64,000 bases of DNA from Patiria pectinifera (taxonomy: Eukaryota; Echinodermata; Asteroidea; Valvatida; Asterinidae). The notes beneath the pieces are model-generated. The model made no database searches and had not been told where the DNA came from. It saw only the letters and a program-made list of their open reading frames with translations. The DNA is taken from assembly GCA_029964075.1 (NCBI GenBank), contig CM057138.1:5574932-5638931 (forward strand). The letters run 5' to 3'. Within the stretch, counting starts at the first letter, position 1. Every line of letters starts with the position of its first letter. A program made the position numbers and the translations under genes. Positions 56,901 to 64,000 of the stretch are shown piece by piece.

Positions 56901-59900
56901 GTTGTTTACAATGAATATGGTGGGGGAAAAAAATACAATTTTGAATGCATCTACAACAGAGCCAGCTATTTCAAAGCCTGTTTTCTCAGTTGTGTAATTC
57001 AAACTCCAAGGAAGAAATAAATAATAAGCAAATAAGTTATATCTCCAGAACGGGAGGAGCTATGGAGATCTATTACCAAATGAAAGCTTACGTTGTGGGC
57101 TTTATACCCTTTTTTGTGGAGTGGGTCACAAATGCGAAATATAATCCAAAACATAAAGTTCATCTCCAGATTTTACACACAGGTTTCCAGTTTTGACACT
57201 GTCTTAGATTTATCCAGTATTTGTGATCTGGGTAATCCCTTTAAAAATAAAAAGGCATTGGCACAGCTGCTGTGTCCATTTGATACGTTATCCAGGGAAA
57301 TACATGCTATGACAATTCAAAATGTATTTAGAGAAACCTGCCAGGGTTTAGATGCGGGGACAAAAACTGTCCTAATATTTCCAGCTGACTGGCAGAAAAT
57401 TGAAAATTGAAAATTTTTAGGTTTTTGATTGTTTGTTGTTTGTTTGTTTGGTTTTTTTTGGGGGGGTGGTTGAGTTTGTTTTTGCATTCAATAGGGGACG
57501 TTGAACAATAGAGGACAATAGGGTCCCCAATTCCCAGGAGGTCCCCAATTTGGATTCGTGTACAACACATATGGGAGGTCTTCCTAAAAAGTTTAAGTAC
57601 AAACAAAAGAGGGACAATAGGGGGTGCCCGATTGCAGGCAATTACACACTTGGGTTTGTATGTGTGTGTGTCATTCGACTCTTGCGCACTTTTCCTTAAA
57701 CTATAAAGACACATGTACAATGTACACACTGTTACGAACAGCCTCTTTAACTTTGTAGGTCCCATCCCAACAGTTTCAACAATAAGATTCACTATCAAAT
57801 AATAAAGTGGGTATTAACGTCTGAGAAACAAGGTGCTCAAAAAACTTGGAAGGGGGAGGGCAGCAGCAAATGTTGCATTGCAAAGGATGAGGTAGTGACT
57901 TTTTCCGGTTCTCATTTGGATCTAGTTTAAAAGTCTAAACCATAAAAATGAAACTAGTGTCCCATCTCTTTAAGCCCACCTTTGCATGCGTATTCAACAG
58001 CTCAAATAGAGCCATCACCAGGGCGTCCACGTTGATAGTCCCGTTCTGGTACTCCCCGAGGTAATACATCATTGTCCCTCGCTCGTTCTCATTCAACAGG
58101 TGTCTGGCCTGGTCTTCAATCATGCCCCAGGCCTGGGTGCCTGTGCCCAACGTGGAGTTGTACATGACTTGCGTGCCGGCAATACCCCTGCTGAAGTTGG
58201 ACGACTGTCAAATAAACACAGTGAACCTCATCAATTACAAAATTTGGCATAAATAGTTTGTCACTCCTAATAGATTACTAAAGGTACTTGTAATTTTAAG
58301 CACTGGCCCTATTCAAGAAATTTGGCAGTCAAAGACTTTGACATATAAAATTGTGTTTTATAAACATGTCAATAAAAATTACAAATTACAAGGTTTGGCA
58401 TGAATTGTAGGTCATTATAAAATTGCAACACCGGGGTGCACCATCTAGAAGTTGACGAACAAAATGCACTAATTACAAATGATGGACTATAGCTTTAAAC
58501 ACTATTCCAGTGTCACATGAAATTTGGACTCCTAAAAATCCAGTGCCTCGACCGTTTTATTGGTTGAACGTTCACAATCCTCACGTAGGCATGCGCAATA
58601 CTATACCAGTAAACCAGTATTCCATAGTCCGAAATTCACACTACACCAGCCCAGCCACCTTTTGCGCGACATCATGCAGTACGCACGGTGTGTACACCAA
58701 TGTCCTTATAAGGTAAGGAGCTGTAGAGGGACATTCCATTTAATAGTCACAGGGGTGTTTCATAAAACATGAAGTAAAATGGTTGGCAACGTCAAGTTTT
58801 TGAATTACAAGTTTTGATTTTTTACCGAAAAAGGTATGAATGGGAATATGTGCTTGGTCGGCATTAAACACTCTGTTTTAGACCGGTTGGAATCTGGATG
58901 CTAATGATTACCGTCAACTTCGCCAAGGGTAATTATCACCCATCCAGACTCCAACTGGTCTTAAACTGAGTGTTTAATACCTCCCAAACACACATTTATT
59001 CCCTTAATAATCAGCAATGACTTACGGATACATTCCTACTAAGTTGACCACCACTGAACGCATTTCCATTGGTGCCGTTGTGCACCGGACCGCTTTCCCC
59101 ACCGTTGACCACACTCGTGGGTCTGGACACCTGACCGGACAAGTCTGATACCCCGTCCCCCGTAATCCACTGCGTGCGGTCGATGGTGGTGCGCGCATAC
59201 GGGAGCTTGCCGACATCCTTGATGGTCATCATCATCAGCTTGGAAGACTTGAGGATGTTGACCGCCTCCTGGTGGTTGATGTCTAAGAAGTTCTCCCCGT
59301 TGACGTCGAGGATCTGATCCCCGACCTGCGAATGAGAATGCAGTGAATATGTAAATTCTGGTTACATGGCTAGAGTCGAATGTCAGTGAATTATGCATTT
59401 ATCCAACCTTCTATGTTTGCCTTTTGCTTGTCTTTGCTCCTTTGTTTACTTAAGGGTTGTTTGTGTTTGTTGGGTGTTGGGGTGTTTGTTTGTTTGTTTG
59501 TTTTTTTGCTTTTTGTGTGCGAGTTTTATTTTCTATGTGCTTGGGGCTATCCAGCTACTGTCCTTTTTTTCCGTGCACATATCCTGCCGTGTATCATGTT
59601 TCTTGTTTGTCTTTGCTTCTCCTATTTGCCTTATGCTTAATGTTTTCTTGTATGTTTATTGGGGTCAGGGCTTGAATTGAACGACGGCCACGACGGCCGG
59701 TGCCGTCGTTGCCTTCTTACTGGCCGAGGTGCCCCACAAAAAAATCCCTGTCTTCACGGCCAGTTTTGCCTTGCCCCATAATTACCTTGGCCGTCGTGCC
59801 CTTTTTGCAAAAACATCTATCAGCCTATTAAAACCACTACAATCCTTGATTCCAGTTGTTTTTCCACACATTGACAATGTATTTCGATGTCATCCCAGCC

Positions 59901-62346
59901 CGATCAGTTGTCTTCATATATCGCCGAATCAATCACACGTGGCAGTACGTATACGGCCGTGGCAGTACGTATACGGCCGTGGCCGGCCGGCCAAACGCCG
60001 GCGATGCCCCACTGTATGTACATGATGTACACACACGTACATGTACATGTACATGTACACTGACAACTGAATCTCCAGTTCCTGTATGTGCCGATACTTC
60101 AAGTAGCGACACCCCCGCCGCAAAAATATATGTCTGTATTCGTACACACACATACCAGCAGGAGTAAGTACGGCAGATCTTACGTGCAGTCAACAGACTT
60201 TCTTTTTCTAAGTGCTTGCATGCGCGGTACATACAGAACACATTGATGTTCGTGTACGAGGCAAACGAGCTCGGGGCATAGTAAAAACACGCGTGCACAT
60301 GGCGTTCCGAATTCCGATTGTCAAAAGCGGACATTGTAAATGGCGATCGTGTATTAATTATGGGCCCGATTCCCTAAGAGAACAAAATCAACTTTTAAGC
60401 CACATTAAGAACATGCAGGTAGGTTATAGATAGAGGGAAGGGTTTTGAATTTTTAAGGGGAATTTGGAGGGAAAACGACAACAAAAAAACGCAACACGAA
60501 AATAGAGATGGCGATCGCACGTCACCAACCATAAAACCGCTTACAAAAAACGTAATTTCTATCCCCAAAAAGTGTTCAAAATTACAAAACAGGTGCCATA
60601 TAAGCTGAGAGAAGTCTGCTTTAGGTTGAAAAGGTAATTTTTTGAATGATAAAAACACCTTTGACTCAAATTTGATCGAAACTAAAGAGGGGCCATAAAC
60701 TACATGATCGCCGATATAAATTCACATTTTTTTTAGCCAATCTCTGTGCCCCTTCTGCAGATATTATTAGTTTGGCCTTGGTACCCTCCCAACTGGCCTT
60801 GGTGCCCTCTATAATTTCGCTCCATTCAAGGCCAAAGTGGCCTTGCCCTAAAAATTCCCAAATTCAAGGCCTGTGGGGTGTTGGGGTGTTTGTTTGTTTG
60901 TTATTTTTAGTTTGGTTGTTTGTTTGTTTGTTATGTAATGTTCTATGTGCTTCAATCTGCCTATTTTTCCCCAATGCATTTCTTGACTTGTGTGTTTCTC
61001 TCCTATTAGTCTTGTTATCTTTATTAAGTTTTAAATTTGTTTCTTTTGCTTCTTTGTTATTTTGCCTGTCTGTCTGTTTGTCGTCCTTCGTTTCTGTGTC
61101 CAATCAAATTATACCTTCGTAGTTGGAGGGCCTCTGGACAAGCTTTTTATTTAGCTTTTTAGGCAATATCCCTTAGGCCTGCATATGGTACAATTTAATG
61201 TGTCATGCTTTTTAATGTTTTTGTTTGATTTAATTTTTATGTAATTGAATATTAAAACCGTCATTACATATTTCAAATGTCTTGTATTTTGCCTGAGAAA
61301 TTCAAAGAGCTGGGACGGAAATCCCAGTGGATCATTCTAGAAAGCTGGCCCTTTGCTGAGTCTAGCAAAAACCAATTGAGTGCGGCGGAGCATACCTTGA
61401 GACCAGCGTATTCAGCCACAGAGTATGCATCCACACCAGTGATGTAAATGCCCAGACTGAACTCATGACCACCCCTGATCATCAGTCCCAGGCTCTGGCC
61501 ATCATCAACGACAAGATTCACCTGAAAGACAGAAACCAAAAAATGTATTGCATTCATCAGTCTTACATTCAAGCATGTCAAATAAATAAACTACAGTAAA
61601 ATCTCGGTAAGCCAAAACCTGTTAACTCAAAAACTATTTTAACTCAACGTAAGAACTTCTTCCCATCAATTGGGCAATTCCACGGTTACTCACGTTACAT
61701 TTTTGATGTACTTTTGAGTTTCCTTGGGCTGTAATTACCTTACTGAAAAGGTTTAATAACCGTTATCCCCATGGTAGATAGAGTAGACCTACCTAAGCAC
61801 CAAAGATGACATCCAGAAAAATGTGTTATGTGTGATAAACAAGATGCACAAAATCGGTTACTCACGTTATATTTTCGTATTTTTTTAAATTATTATCATT
61901 ATTTTGCAGTACACGGTGGTGTAAGCCACAATTTGAAGGGATGGTCAATTTTTTTTCTTTCCAGATGAACCTCAATCTTTACAATAATACCTTTCTCAAT
62001 TTTCTGTTTGTTCTGTCCAACATCTTGAAAACTGATTTCGTCCCTTTTTATATGTCGATACACAAACAACTCATTTTGTGATGACTGGTCACATAAATCT
62101 TCCGTTTTGGCAAAACCCATTAAAAAAGTTCACCTTCTTCTCATCACCATCTTTCAAGAGATTCAGCCCGCTCTTCCTGCCCAGTGACTCCGACATCCTC
62201 GCCCCCATCAGGTCCACATCGGGAGGGGGAGACACACTGCGCCCCTGGGGGTCTACCCAGGTGTAGGTCTGGTGGGAGACAAAAGAGCCGGGCAACCTGC
62301 CGACCGACTTGACATACAGGACGAGCTTCTTGGCATTCTTGAGCAC
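41794..62346 (-). CDS. WHRN: whirlin-family PDZ scaffold, 13 coding exons, 5' partial
   Basis: Joined minus-strand exons (high to low): 62346-62134, 61521-61396, 59325-59026, 58204-57980, 56696-56601, 53245-53099, 51057-50968, 50155-49887, 47089-46885, 45499-45422, 44332-43934, 42909-42754, 41985-41794. All twelve introns are GT-AG and all junctions keep frame, giving 831 residues plus TAG. In order: the end of PDZ1 and its YTWVDPQGRS linker (1-71), PDZ2 (72-155), harmonin-homology domain (about 240-320), a disordered linker with SEDSGVD and polyproline runs (321-716), and PDZ3 (about 735-820). This order is that of whirlin. PDZD7 is the vertebrate paralogue, so an invertebrate gene may be ancestral to both. 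Vertebrate whirlin is a scaffold at stereocilia tips and the periciliary membrane, binding myosin XVa, usherin and ADGRV1. The N-terminus, including the first half of PDZ1, is outside the window. Confidence 0.9.
42131..42600. mobile_element. fold-back element in last whirlin intron
   Basis: Two inverted arms of about 220 bp (42131-42350 and 42370-42600) meet almost without spacer. For example, 'gaatcattccaatcactcat' on the left pairs with the 'atgattcttgtacta' side on the right, and the outer ends read gtaaaaaaaaaacgaaa and tttcgttttttttttac. There is no coding potential. Confidence 0.75.
42754..42909 (-). CDS. WHRN: whirlin exon: PDZ3 first half
   Basis: 156 bp, 52 codons. VMEEKFPLVNLNDEFPEG precedes the domain; ELISVRKTKPNLGIAVEGG has the binding loop as NLGI, followed by AGTRQPIPKIIKVQ. 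The split after the third strand matches the position in PDZ2. Acceptor acaattttag|GTT, donor GTTCAG|gtaagg. Confidence 0.93.
43934..44332 (-). CDS. WHRN: whirlin exon: polyproline region
   Basis: 399 bp, 133 codons. A basic start (HVPREQKRNVEQNKRASE) leads into runs PPPPPPSQF, PPPPPPIPAPPPP and PPPPPPPRQ, then a Ser/Thr/Gly-rich end. Proline runs of this type bind profilin, SH3 or EVH1 domains, and vertebrate whirlin has a proline-rich segment in the same place. Acceptor gttctttgcag|CATGTA, donor GAACAT|gtgagt. The antisense strand also has an open Gly-rich frame here, which I regard as a shadow. Confidence 0.85.
44520..44880. repeat. tandem repeat, ~150-bp unit
   Basis: Units start near 44520, 44668 and 44826 with 'tagttctctagacattggac', 'tagtttttagccataggact' and 'tagttctctagacatagggc'. 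Each contains 'gtctacgtacataccaagtt' about 110 bp later. It lies in the intron between the short Ser-rich and polyproline exons of whirlin. Confidence 0.7.
45422..45499 (-). CDS. WHRN: whirlin exon: short Ser-rich linker
   Basis: 78 bp, 26 codons, LGESPRKLSGSSSEYSIPRR then ISDPTH. It is phase 0 at both ends, so it could be skipped without frame loss. Acceptor gatttgcag|TTGGGA, donor ACACAT|gtaagc. Confidence 0.78.
45616..45861. mobile_element. TTAA-flanked MITE (piggyBac-type)
   Basis: A 238-bp element (45620-45857) starts CCAGTTCACGCCGG and ends CCGGCCTGAACTGG. It is flanked on both sides by TTAA (45616-45619, 45858-45861), the exact target of piggyBac transposases. The interior is CpG-rich compared with the surrounding intron and has no transposase. 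Confidence 0.75.
46360..46772. mobile_element. second TTAA-flanked MITE
   Basis: The ends after TTAA read AGGTACAGTCCATCATT on the left and, inverted, AGCTACAGTCCATCATTTGC on the right; TTAA occurs at 46360-46363 and 46769-46772. Single ends of the same family lie at about 41008-41032 and 58475-58497. Non-autonomous, probably mobilised by a TTAA-specific transposase. Confidence 0.65.
46885..47089 (-). CDS. WHRN: whirlin exon: Ser/Pro/Arg-rich linker
   Basis: 205 bp, starting with the third base of the split Arg codon. It encodes VTISPIPPVTIHSPASLSD… and GRPRRSLSRRLSLDS…SIAA, with several basic-Ser sites (RRSLS, RRLSLD) that look like kinase targets. Acceptor cccttgcag|TGTGACG, donor GCTGCT|gtgagt. 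Confidence 0.82.
47245..47340 (+). repeat. tRNA-like SINE head
   Basis: Plus strand: A-box-like TGGCCTAGTGGATAA and B-box GGTTCAAATCCC about 50 bases on, ending GCTGGCGACATTT followed by a T-run that could stop RNA polymerase III. The same end is found in the element at 4493-4575. It does not fold as a complete tRNA. Confidence 0.6.
47360..49880. other. WHRN: whirlin intron (between the SEDSGVD and next exon), no exon seen
   Basis: Apart from the tRNA-like element at 47245-47340 I see no further coding exon. A short open stretch on the minus strand at about 48095-48025 ends in a possible donor (AAAAG|gtactt) but has no acceptor AG upstream. Confidence 0.45.
49887..50155 (-). CDS. WHRN: whirlin exon: linker with SEDSGVD motif
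   Basis: 269 bp, ends two bases into a codon. It encodes DFAIESTPPTLIRPSSSHQK… and KSPSEDSGVDVQLNG. The SEDSGVD core also occurs in vertebrate whirlin ahead of PDZ3. Acceptor gtatgcag|GAC, donor GACCG|gtgagt; the split Arg codon is completed by the next exon's first base. Confidence 0.85.
50460..50765. repeat. minisatellite rich in ACTCGAGT palindromes
   Basis: About three imperfect units of 85-92 bp (phase markers 'gagtcacaaaattcagtga' at 50554 and 50645 and 'gagtcacacaattcagtga' at 50728), each containing clusters of GACTCGA/ACTCGAGTC words. It lies in the intron left of the acidic-linker exon. Confidence 0.75.
50968..51057 (-). CDS. WHRN: whirlin exon: acidic linker
   Basis: 90 bp, 30 codons, TTSDPDDWPHGFDLRQ to SGLPDFSLP. 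No domain; supported by consensus splice sites (ctttacag|ACG, CTACCA|gtaagc) and phase agreement with its neighbours rather than by recognisable homology. Confidence 0.7.
51991..52629. mobile_element. 640-bp fold-back element in whirlin intron
   Basis: Arms of about 290-300 bp around 52290-52310. Examples: 'cccctatgagtttcatttaa' at 52095 against 'ttaaatgaaactcatagggg' at 52488, and 'tgggattggaatcatttgcc' at 52264 against 'ggcaaatgattccaatccca' at 52328. The outer ends are tatgtcct/aggacata. No coding potential. Confidence 0.8.
52670..53029. mobile_element. MITE with 38-bp terminal inverted repeats
   Basis: The left end 52671-52708 (starting tcgggcgattcacaatgcag) and the right end 52991-53028 (ending ctgcattgtgaatcgcctga) match as inverted repeats with one mismatch. 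The target duplication is unclear. It ends only 70 bp from a whirlin coding exon and abuts the fold-back element. Confidence 0.75.
53099..53245 (-). CDS. WHRN: whirlin exon: Ser/Pro linker
   Basis: 147 bp, 49 codons from ARQRGHFMNERES to QLPPFVK. The first residues ARQ continue the helix from the previous exon as in vertebrate whirlin; the rest is a low-complexity Ser-rich then Pro-rich linker. Acceptor accatattag|GCC, donor GTCAAG|gtaaat. Confidence 0.85.
53250..56590. other. WHRN: whirlin intron, one doubtful exon
   Basis: Mostly A/T-rich intron with ACATGTAC words. It contains a doubtful proline-rich candidate exon at about 54994-55125 and a hairpin-like repeat at 56165-56535 (inverted ends 'ctctatcctgattgg' and 'caggatagag'). 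Confidence 0.4.
56601..56696 (-). CDS. WHRN: whirlin exon: harmonin-homology domain, part 2
   Basis: 96 bp, 32 codons, FSLFSEIRSF then PRDIDQFDSLVLKREVESMK, the last helix of the domain and a strongly conserved whirlin signature. Acceptor ttttttacag|TTTTCA, donor ATGAAG|gtgagg. Confidence 0.93.
57465..57690 (+). repeat. dispersed repeat, copy 2
   Basis: Second copy of the repeat at 32872-33110, same orientation, starting 'gagtttgtttttgcattcaa'. It lies in the whirlin intron that splits the harmonin-homology domain and is bordered by a T/G-rich run at 57430-57475. Confidence 0.65.
57980..58204 (-). CDS. WHRN: whirlin exon: harmonin-homology domain, part 1
   Basis: 225 bp, 75 codons. It includes MIEDQARHLLNENERGTM, YYLGEYQNGTINVDALVMAL and FELLNTHAK, the first helices of the harmonin-homology domain between PDZ2 and PDZ3. 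This fold mediates protein-protein contacts in harmonin, whirlin and PDZD7. Acceptor atttgacag|TCG, donor GCAAAG|gtgggc. Confidence 0.92.
58830..59010. repeat. hairpin repeat next to the PDZ2 exon
   Basis: Inverted arms of about 75 bp: 'gcattaaacactctgtttta' and 'gaccggttggaatctggatg' on the left against 'catccagactccaactggtc' and 'taaactgagtgtttaatacc' on the right. The loop is about 25 bp. It starts 16 bp beyond the donor of the PDZ2 exon that ends at 59026. Confidence 0.65.
59026..59325 (-). CDS. WHRN: whirlin exon: PDZ2 second half
   Basis: 300 bp, 100 codons. It begins VGDQILDVNGENF, the classic second half of a PDZ domain, continues to MMMTIKDVGKLPYARTTID and ends in a Gly/Ser/Asn-rich linker (…QLSRNVS). 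Acceptor ctcattcgcag|GTCGGG, donor GTATCC|gtaagt (consensus). Confidence 0.92.
59390..61260. repeat. T/G-rich repeat interrupted by an insertion
   Basis: The phrase 'tgttggggtgtttgtttgtt' occurs at 59476 and again at 60886, each followed by T/G/C-rich sequence with words such as 'tctatgtgctt' and 'cctgtc'. The intervening block has 'gccgtcgtgccc' and 'ggccttggtgccct' words, a 19-bp direct duplication 'gtggcagtacgtatacggcc' at 59940-59982, and an (acatgt) run at 60028-60058. It lies in the intron between the two PDZ2 exons. Confidence 0.45.
61396..61521 (-). CDS. WHRN: whirlin exon: PDZ2 first half
   Basis: 126 bp, 42 codons, VNLVVDDGQSLGLMIRGG through EYAGLK. It contains the PDZ carboxylate-binding loop as SLGL and the GIYITGV strand. 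Acceptor gtctttcag|GTGAAT, donor CTCAAG|gtatgc. Confidence 0.92.
62134..62346 (-). CDS. WHRN: whirlin exon: PDZ1 end and linker
   Basis: 213 bp, 71 codons, phase 0 at both ends. Acceptor …tttaacag|GTGCTC and donor GAAGAAG|gtgaac. It encodes VLKNAKKLVLYVKSVGR, the last helix/strand of PDZ1, then the diagnostic YTWVDPQGRSVSPPP and a tail ending DGDEKK that leads straight into PDZ2. No exon for the first half of PDZ1 was found in 62347-64000. Confidence 0.9.
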
Positions 62347-64000
62347 CTGTTAAAATTGGATTCAAATGTCAGCAATATTAGGAAGCTTGGTTTAAACTTT
62401 GGGCTTAGCACCTCAGCCGCCAGACTGAAGATTAAAAATATAAGAATAATATCATTGTCACTTTATAGTATTAAAAACCAGTGAAATTTGTTTTTCTTGT
62501 TCAATAAAGAAAAAAATCATCATATTAGGCCAAAGAAAAAAATTGTTCTGCTTCCAGTTTCCTACCCTATTCTGACAGCCCCTATCCTAATTTTTTTATT
62601 GGGAAAATGAGACAAAAACACCCAAAACCATCAATTTCGACCATTTACCTTTGACTACATGCAGACGCCGCCATATGATCGCGTACACAAATAAAATTGG
62701 CCAAAAAAAAATTCCCTACCTACCTACCCTATTTTCAAATACCATGCAAAAGGAAGCAGAACTTTTTTGGGGGGCCTCACCAAAAATCACATCAGAATAC
62801 TTGTACACATGTACATGTACACCTGTATTTAATTCCAAATACACATTCACACATACCGGTATATTCAGATGATTCTATGAAAACCATACTCTCCAACGAC
62901 TTTACAATTAATTTTTGAAAGATTAAATAAAATTTGTCAATTTTTGGCTCATTAATTTGATATTAAGATCTACGTACATGAAATATTTTTGGTAGAGACC
63001 TGAATTTTCCTGAATGGTAAAATACATTGTACTACATGTATGTAGACAACATTCAGGGATGCTAAAATTATCAGTTTTAGTTCGATCTATATGATCTTCA
63101 AATGCCTATAAAGGTTTTGAATGAGAATTTATAGGCTACTTGTTTAAAAATAAAAAAAACATTTCTCATAAAGGGACAAAACTTTTCACTGGTTTTTTTT
63201 TCTTCACATTCTGATACTACATTTTCTATGTACACGTCTGTTTTGAAATACATGCACTGTAATATTTTTGGGCACACTTTGTGAGAAAAAGAAAGCCTTC
63301 AAGAATGGTTTCTCTTCTAAATGACATGTATTTTGGTTGAGACTATGAAGAGAAAAATTATTCCTCCCGCCAAGGTTTTGCCAACAACATAATTTTATCC
63401 AACAAGATATGTCTTGCAAATTTTGGTTGTTTGGAAAAATTATTTTATCCTTGCTACATGTGTAACTGTCCTTTGTTGACCTTGACACCTCTTTGTGGCA
63501 CTGCAGTCAATCAATCACATGCAAACCTCCATGGACCGATACACTGTACATGTACATGTACATACCCGGTATGTACTAGGGCTACATGTAAATTGTGTAG
63601 GCCTACGGATTTGTCAGCGACGAATTGAGCATCTCTGTGTGTGTATGGTTACCATGGTAACAGCCACGCTGCACGCTTCTCGGCCCCAAAGGGTACACTG
63701 GTAATAGCAACTAGTAGCGGCTACTACATGTAGTACTCACCGTAGCTCAGCAAATACGTGTAGTACGTACCATTAGCTAGCGCAGGATGCACATTAATTA
63801 TAGAAGTGCATCTTTAATTCAGCGCTTGTCAGTGTCAATAACAAGGATAATTGCAAAGTGGCTGACATGCAGTAAGCAATGCGCGTGCGGAGAATTCCTT
63901 AATTCCCTTAGTTGTTGGAATCATGTTTCAGTGTTTCCAGATCAAAAGATTAATGGTTGGAGTTTCCTGATACATTTTTTATGATTGTGTGTAATATCTA
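62347..64000. other. WHRN: whirlin upstream intron, no exon seen
   Basis: I searched for the first half of PDZ1 (a GLGF-type loop and V-G-D-x-I-L) and did not find it, so the preceding exon lies beyond the window. The sequence has ACATGTAC runs (62805-62820, 63548-63560) and short frames only. Confidence 0.5.

Noticed and set aside
59929..60334. Overlapping ORFs near the acatgt run on both strands
   Set aside because: They are driven by the repetitive (tacatg) sequence and a CpG-rich repeat; no domain, and they lie inside a whirlin intron.
1..64000. CRISPR array, bacterial operon or phage content
   Set aside because: The tandem repeats seen are minisatellites, finger codon repeats or transposon ends; gene structure is eukaryotic throughout.

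Overview
This is a window of animal nuclear DNA: AT-rich, with intron-split genes, canonical GT-AG splice sites, many tRNA-derived SINE-like repeats, fold-back elements and MITEs, and the dispersed ACATGTAC words common in marine invertebrate genomes. The gene content (a tandem array of KRAB-less C2H2 zinc-finger genes next to a single whirlin/PDZD7-type PDZ gene) fits a non-vertebrate deuterostome such as an echinoderm. That placement is an inference and the species cannot be named from the sequence.

Layout. 1-7.2 kb holds no convincing gene; it is repeat-rich and carries apparent BEL/Pao-like and non-LTR retrotransposon crumbs, a tRNA-like SINE and an inverted SINE pair. About 7.2-31.9 kb is a head-to-tail array of three duplicated units on the + strand. 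Each unit has a promoter and non-coding first exon with the donor gtaagttaa, an intron, a conserved 5'UTR exon, and one large exon encoding 28-residue C2H2 fingers. Unit 1 (exon 1 ends 7288; CDS 10973-12382) has 16 fingers. Unit 2 (exon 1 ends 14278; CDS 15886-17325) is decaying: several frameshifts, a scrambled 3' half to about 18455 and a mutated poly(A) signal. Unit 3 (exon 1 ends 23369; CDS 26837-29761) has 33 fingers and a higher-order finger repeat. Between units 2 and 3 lie a piggyBac transposase remnant and a minisatellite, and the promoter-side part of unit 3 is riddled with nested palindromes and a MITE with a clean 8-bp target duplication.

31.9-41.8 kb has no gene I can support; it is the convergent intergenic space plus the likely long 3'UTR of the next gene. 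41,794-62,346 on the - strand is the 3' thirteen coding exons of a whirlin (WHRN/PDZD7 clade) gene. I could place all twelve intervening introns with consistent reading phase. The encoded 831 residues cover the end of PDZ1, PDZ2, the harmonin-homology domain, a long disordered and polyproline linker, and a complete PDZ3 with stop codon. The first half of PDZ1 and the N-terminus lie beyond the right edge of the window. The introns carry several TIR or fold-back elements, including two with TTAA target duplications.

The zinc-finger genes are presumed nuclear DNA-binding regulators and whirlin is a cytoplasmic scaffold; nothing suggests that the two loci work together. I see no evidence for a novel multi-gene system. 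The most unusual biology is in the zinc-finger array: a recurrent core Leu-to-Arg change in one finger subtype, a finger translated out of frame between compensating indels, and a duplicated 12-codon upstream ORF and palindromic promoter motif. The TTAA-flanked non-autonomous elements beside a piggyBac remnant are also of interest.
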